Below are positions 5,408 to 5,914 of a stretch of 5,914 nt of DNA, piece after piece; position 1 is the stretch's first letter, and each line of letters begins with the position of its first letter. The translations under genes and the position numbers were made by a program. The notes beneath the pieces are model-generated. The model was not told where the DNA came from. It saw nothing but the letters and a program-made list of their open reading frames with translations, and searched no databases. The stretch covers positions 1 to 5,914 of the forward strand of contig JAFWLX010000122.1 of the NCBI GenBank assembly GCA_017510875.1. Direction: 5' to 3'. Source of the DNA: Atopobiaceae bacterium. GTDB lineage: Bacteria > Actinomycetota > Coriobacteriia > Coriobacteriales > Atopobiaceae.

Positions 5408-5914
5408 CTACTCGCCCTGCTCGTCCTCGACCATCTCGATCTCGGGCTGCTCGGCCTTGGGCTCGGCAGCACGCGTCACCTTGGTGTCGGGATCCTCGAT
5501 CAAGGGCTCTTCCACCTCTTGGGGCTCGGCAGTGGCATCCTCGTCGGATTCCGGAAGCACCTCAATCTCTAGGGCCTCCTTCACGGCAGCGCCCACCACG
5601 CCATCGCGGTCAAGGTCGGCGTTGGTCTGCTCCTCCAGGAAGTCAAAGGCCTTGTCCATCATGCCAACGGCCCAGTCGCGTGCCTTCTCGACATGAGGCT
5701 TGGCCTTCTCTGCCCAATCTCCTACGGTGTCCACCGCCTGGTTCACGTATGGGGCAGCCTGCTCGGCAAATTCCCCCGCCTTGTCCACTGCCTGGTTCAC
5801 ATAAGGAGCGGCCTGCTCAGCAAACTCGCCTGCCTTCACCTTTGCCTGGTCGACATAGGGCTGGGCTTGGTCCACAAACTCGCCGACCTTTACCTTGGCC
5901 TGATCAACGTAGGG
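5408..5914 (-). CDS. 18-residue-repeat amphipathic helical protein with acidic tail (N-terminus outside window)
   Basis: The frame is open to the right edge, so the start lies beyond base 5914; 168 residues are visible and the internal GTG at 5875 is not the start. Four clear 18-residue units each begin P-Y-V-(D/N)-Q-A, with a core (K/V)xxxG(E/D)(F/W)(A/V)(D/E)(Q/K)A; a fifth, PHVEKARDWAVGMMDKAF, is degenerate. Eighteen residues are five helical turns, so each unit keeps the same hydrophobic face (V3, A6, A10, F13, A17) with a Pro break between units. This recalls Pro-punctuated apolipoprotein helices and LEA-like or phasin-like proteins, suggesting a surface- or membrane-associating helix; that is inference. 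After the repeats comes DLDRDGVVG, an EF-hand/dockerin-like DxDxDG loop, then a tail of about 55 residues dominated by Glu, Asp and Pro. No family is recognised. It is followed after 16 nt by the PLP-enzyme-like gene, almost certainly in one operon. Confidence 0.85.
   Translation of the reverse strand, partial: PYVDQAKVKVGEFVDQAQPYVDQAKVKAGEFAEQAAPYVNQAVDKAGEFAEQAAPYVNQAVDTVGDWAEKAKPHVEKARDWAVGMMDKAFDFLEEQTNADLDRDGVVGAAVKEALEIEVLPESDEDATAEPQEVEEPLIEDPDTKVTRAAEPKAEQPEIEMVEDEQGE
5645..5914 (-). repeat. Five in-frame 54-nt tandem units
   Basis: Units on the minus strand run 5914-5861, 5860-5807, 5806-5753, 5752-5699 and a degenerate 5698-5645, each 54 nt (18 codons). The array continues to the window edge, so more units may lie beyond. 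Comparing units 2 and 3 codon by codon, eight codons differ silently and only three change the residue, so the array is old and held at protein level rather than a recent slippage product. Confidence 0.88.

Noticed and set aside
5392..5472. A 27-codon N-terminal extension of the PLP-enzyme-like protein
   Set aside because: The extension (MLPSPRPSSPRSRWSRTSR...) overlaps the end of the repeat protein, is of out-of-frame low-complexity type, and the ATG at 5391 has its own AGGA site.
5873..5875. GTG as the start of the repeat protein
   Set aside because: The frame and the 18-residue periodicity continue unbroken through this codon to the window edge, so it is an internal Val within a repeat unit.
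5645..5914. CRISPR or non-coding tandem repeat interpretation of the 54-nt units
   Set aside because: Units are contiguous without unique spacers, differ mainly at third codon positions and keep one open frame, which marks a protein repeat.

Overview
The window is about 5.9 kb of moderately GC-rich chromosomal DNA with tightly packed genes and strong Shine-Dalgarno sequences. Protein style (long-form ThyA with an LYPCAYS active site, a WGIGK-type DHFR, an acyl-ACP thioesterase, small lipoproteins with acidic tails) points to a Gram-positive-type bacterium. My best guess is Coriobacteriia (Olsenella/Atopobium/Collinsella-like). That placement is an inference from general appearance; no rRNA or other decisive marker is present.

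Layout. (1) Bases 1-113, minus strand: the 5' end of ribonuclease D, starting at a GTG behind a perfect AGGAGG. It is divergent from (2) a plus-strand pair at 248-1954: a YegS/DgkB-type lipid kinase and, 48 nt later, an acyl-ACP thioesterase, plausibly one lipid-metabolism transcript. (3) A short convergent gap separates these from a minus-strand block covering the rest of the window. Read in the direction of transcription (right to left), this block holds: an 18-residue-repeat protein running off the right edge; 16 nt later, a small protein related to PLP-dependent trans-sulfuration enzymes but lacking the catalytic lysine; then, after 156 nt, a lipoprotein; then, after a strong GC hairpin, a single-span membrane protein, thyA and folA.

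Function. thyA and folA form the classical dTMP/folate cycle pair: ThyA makes dTMP and dihydrofolate, and DHFR regenerates tetrahydrofolate. The small membrane protein just upstream has no lysine or arginine at all and may share their transcript. The most unusual part is the right end. The repeat protein is built from Pro-started 18-mers whose codons have diverged silently while the amino acids are kept. It is closely followed by what looks like a trans-sulfuration pseudoenzyme: the N-terminal third and much of the C-terminal domain are gone, and Glu sits where the PLP Schiff-base Lys is expected. I see no mobile element, CRISPR array, tRNA or rRNA. No gene-free stretch exceeds about 160 bases.
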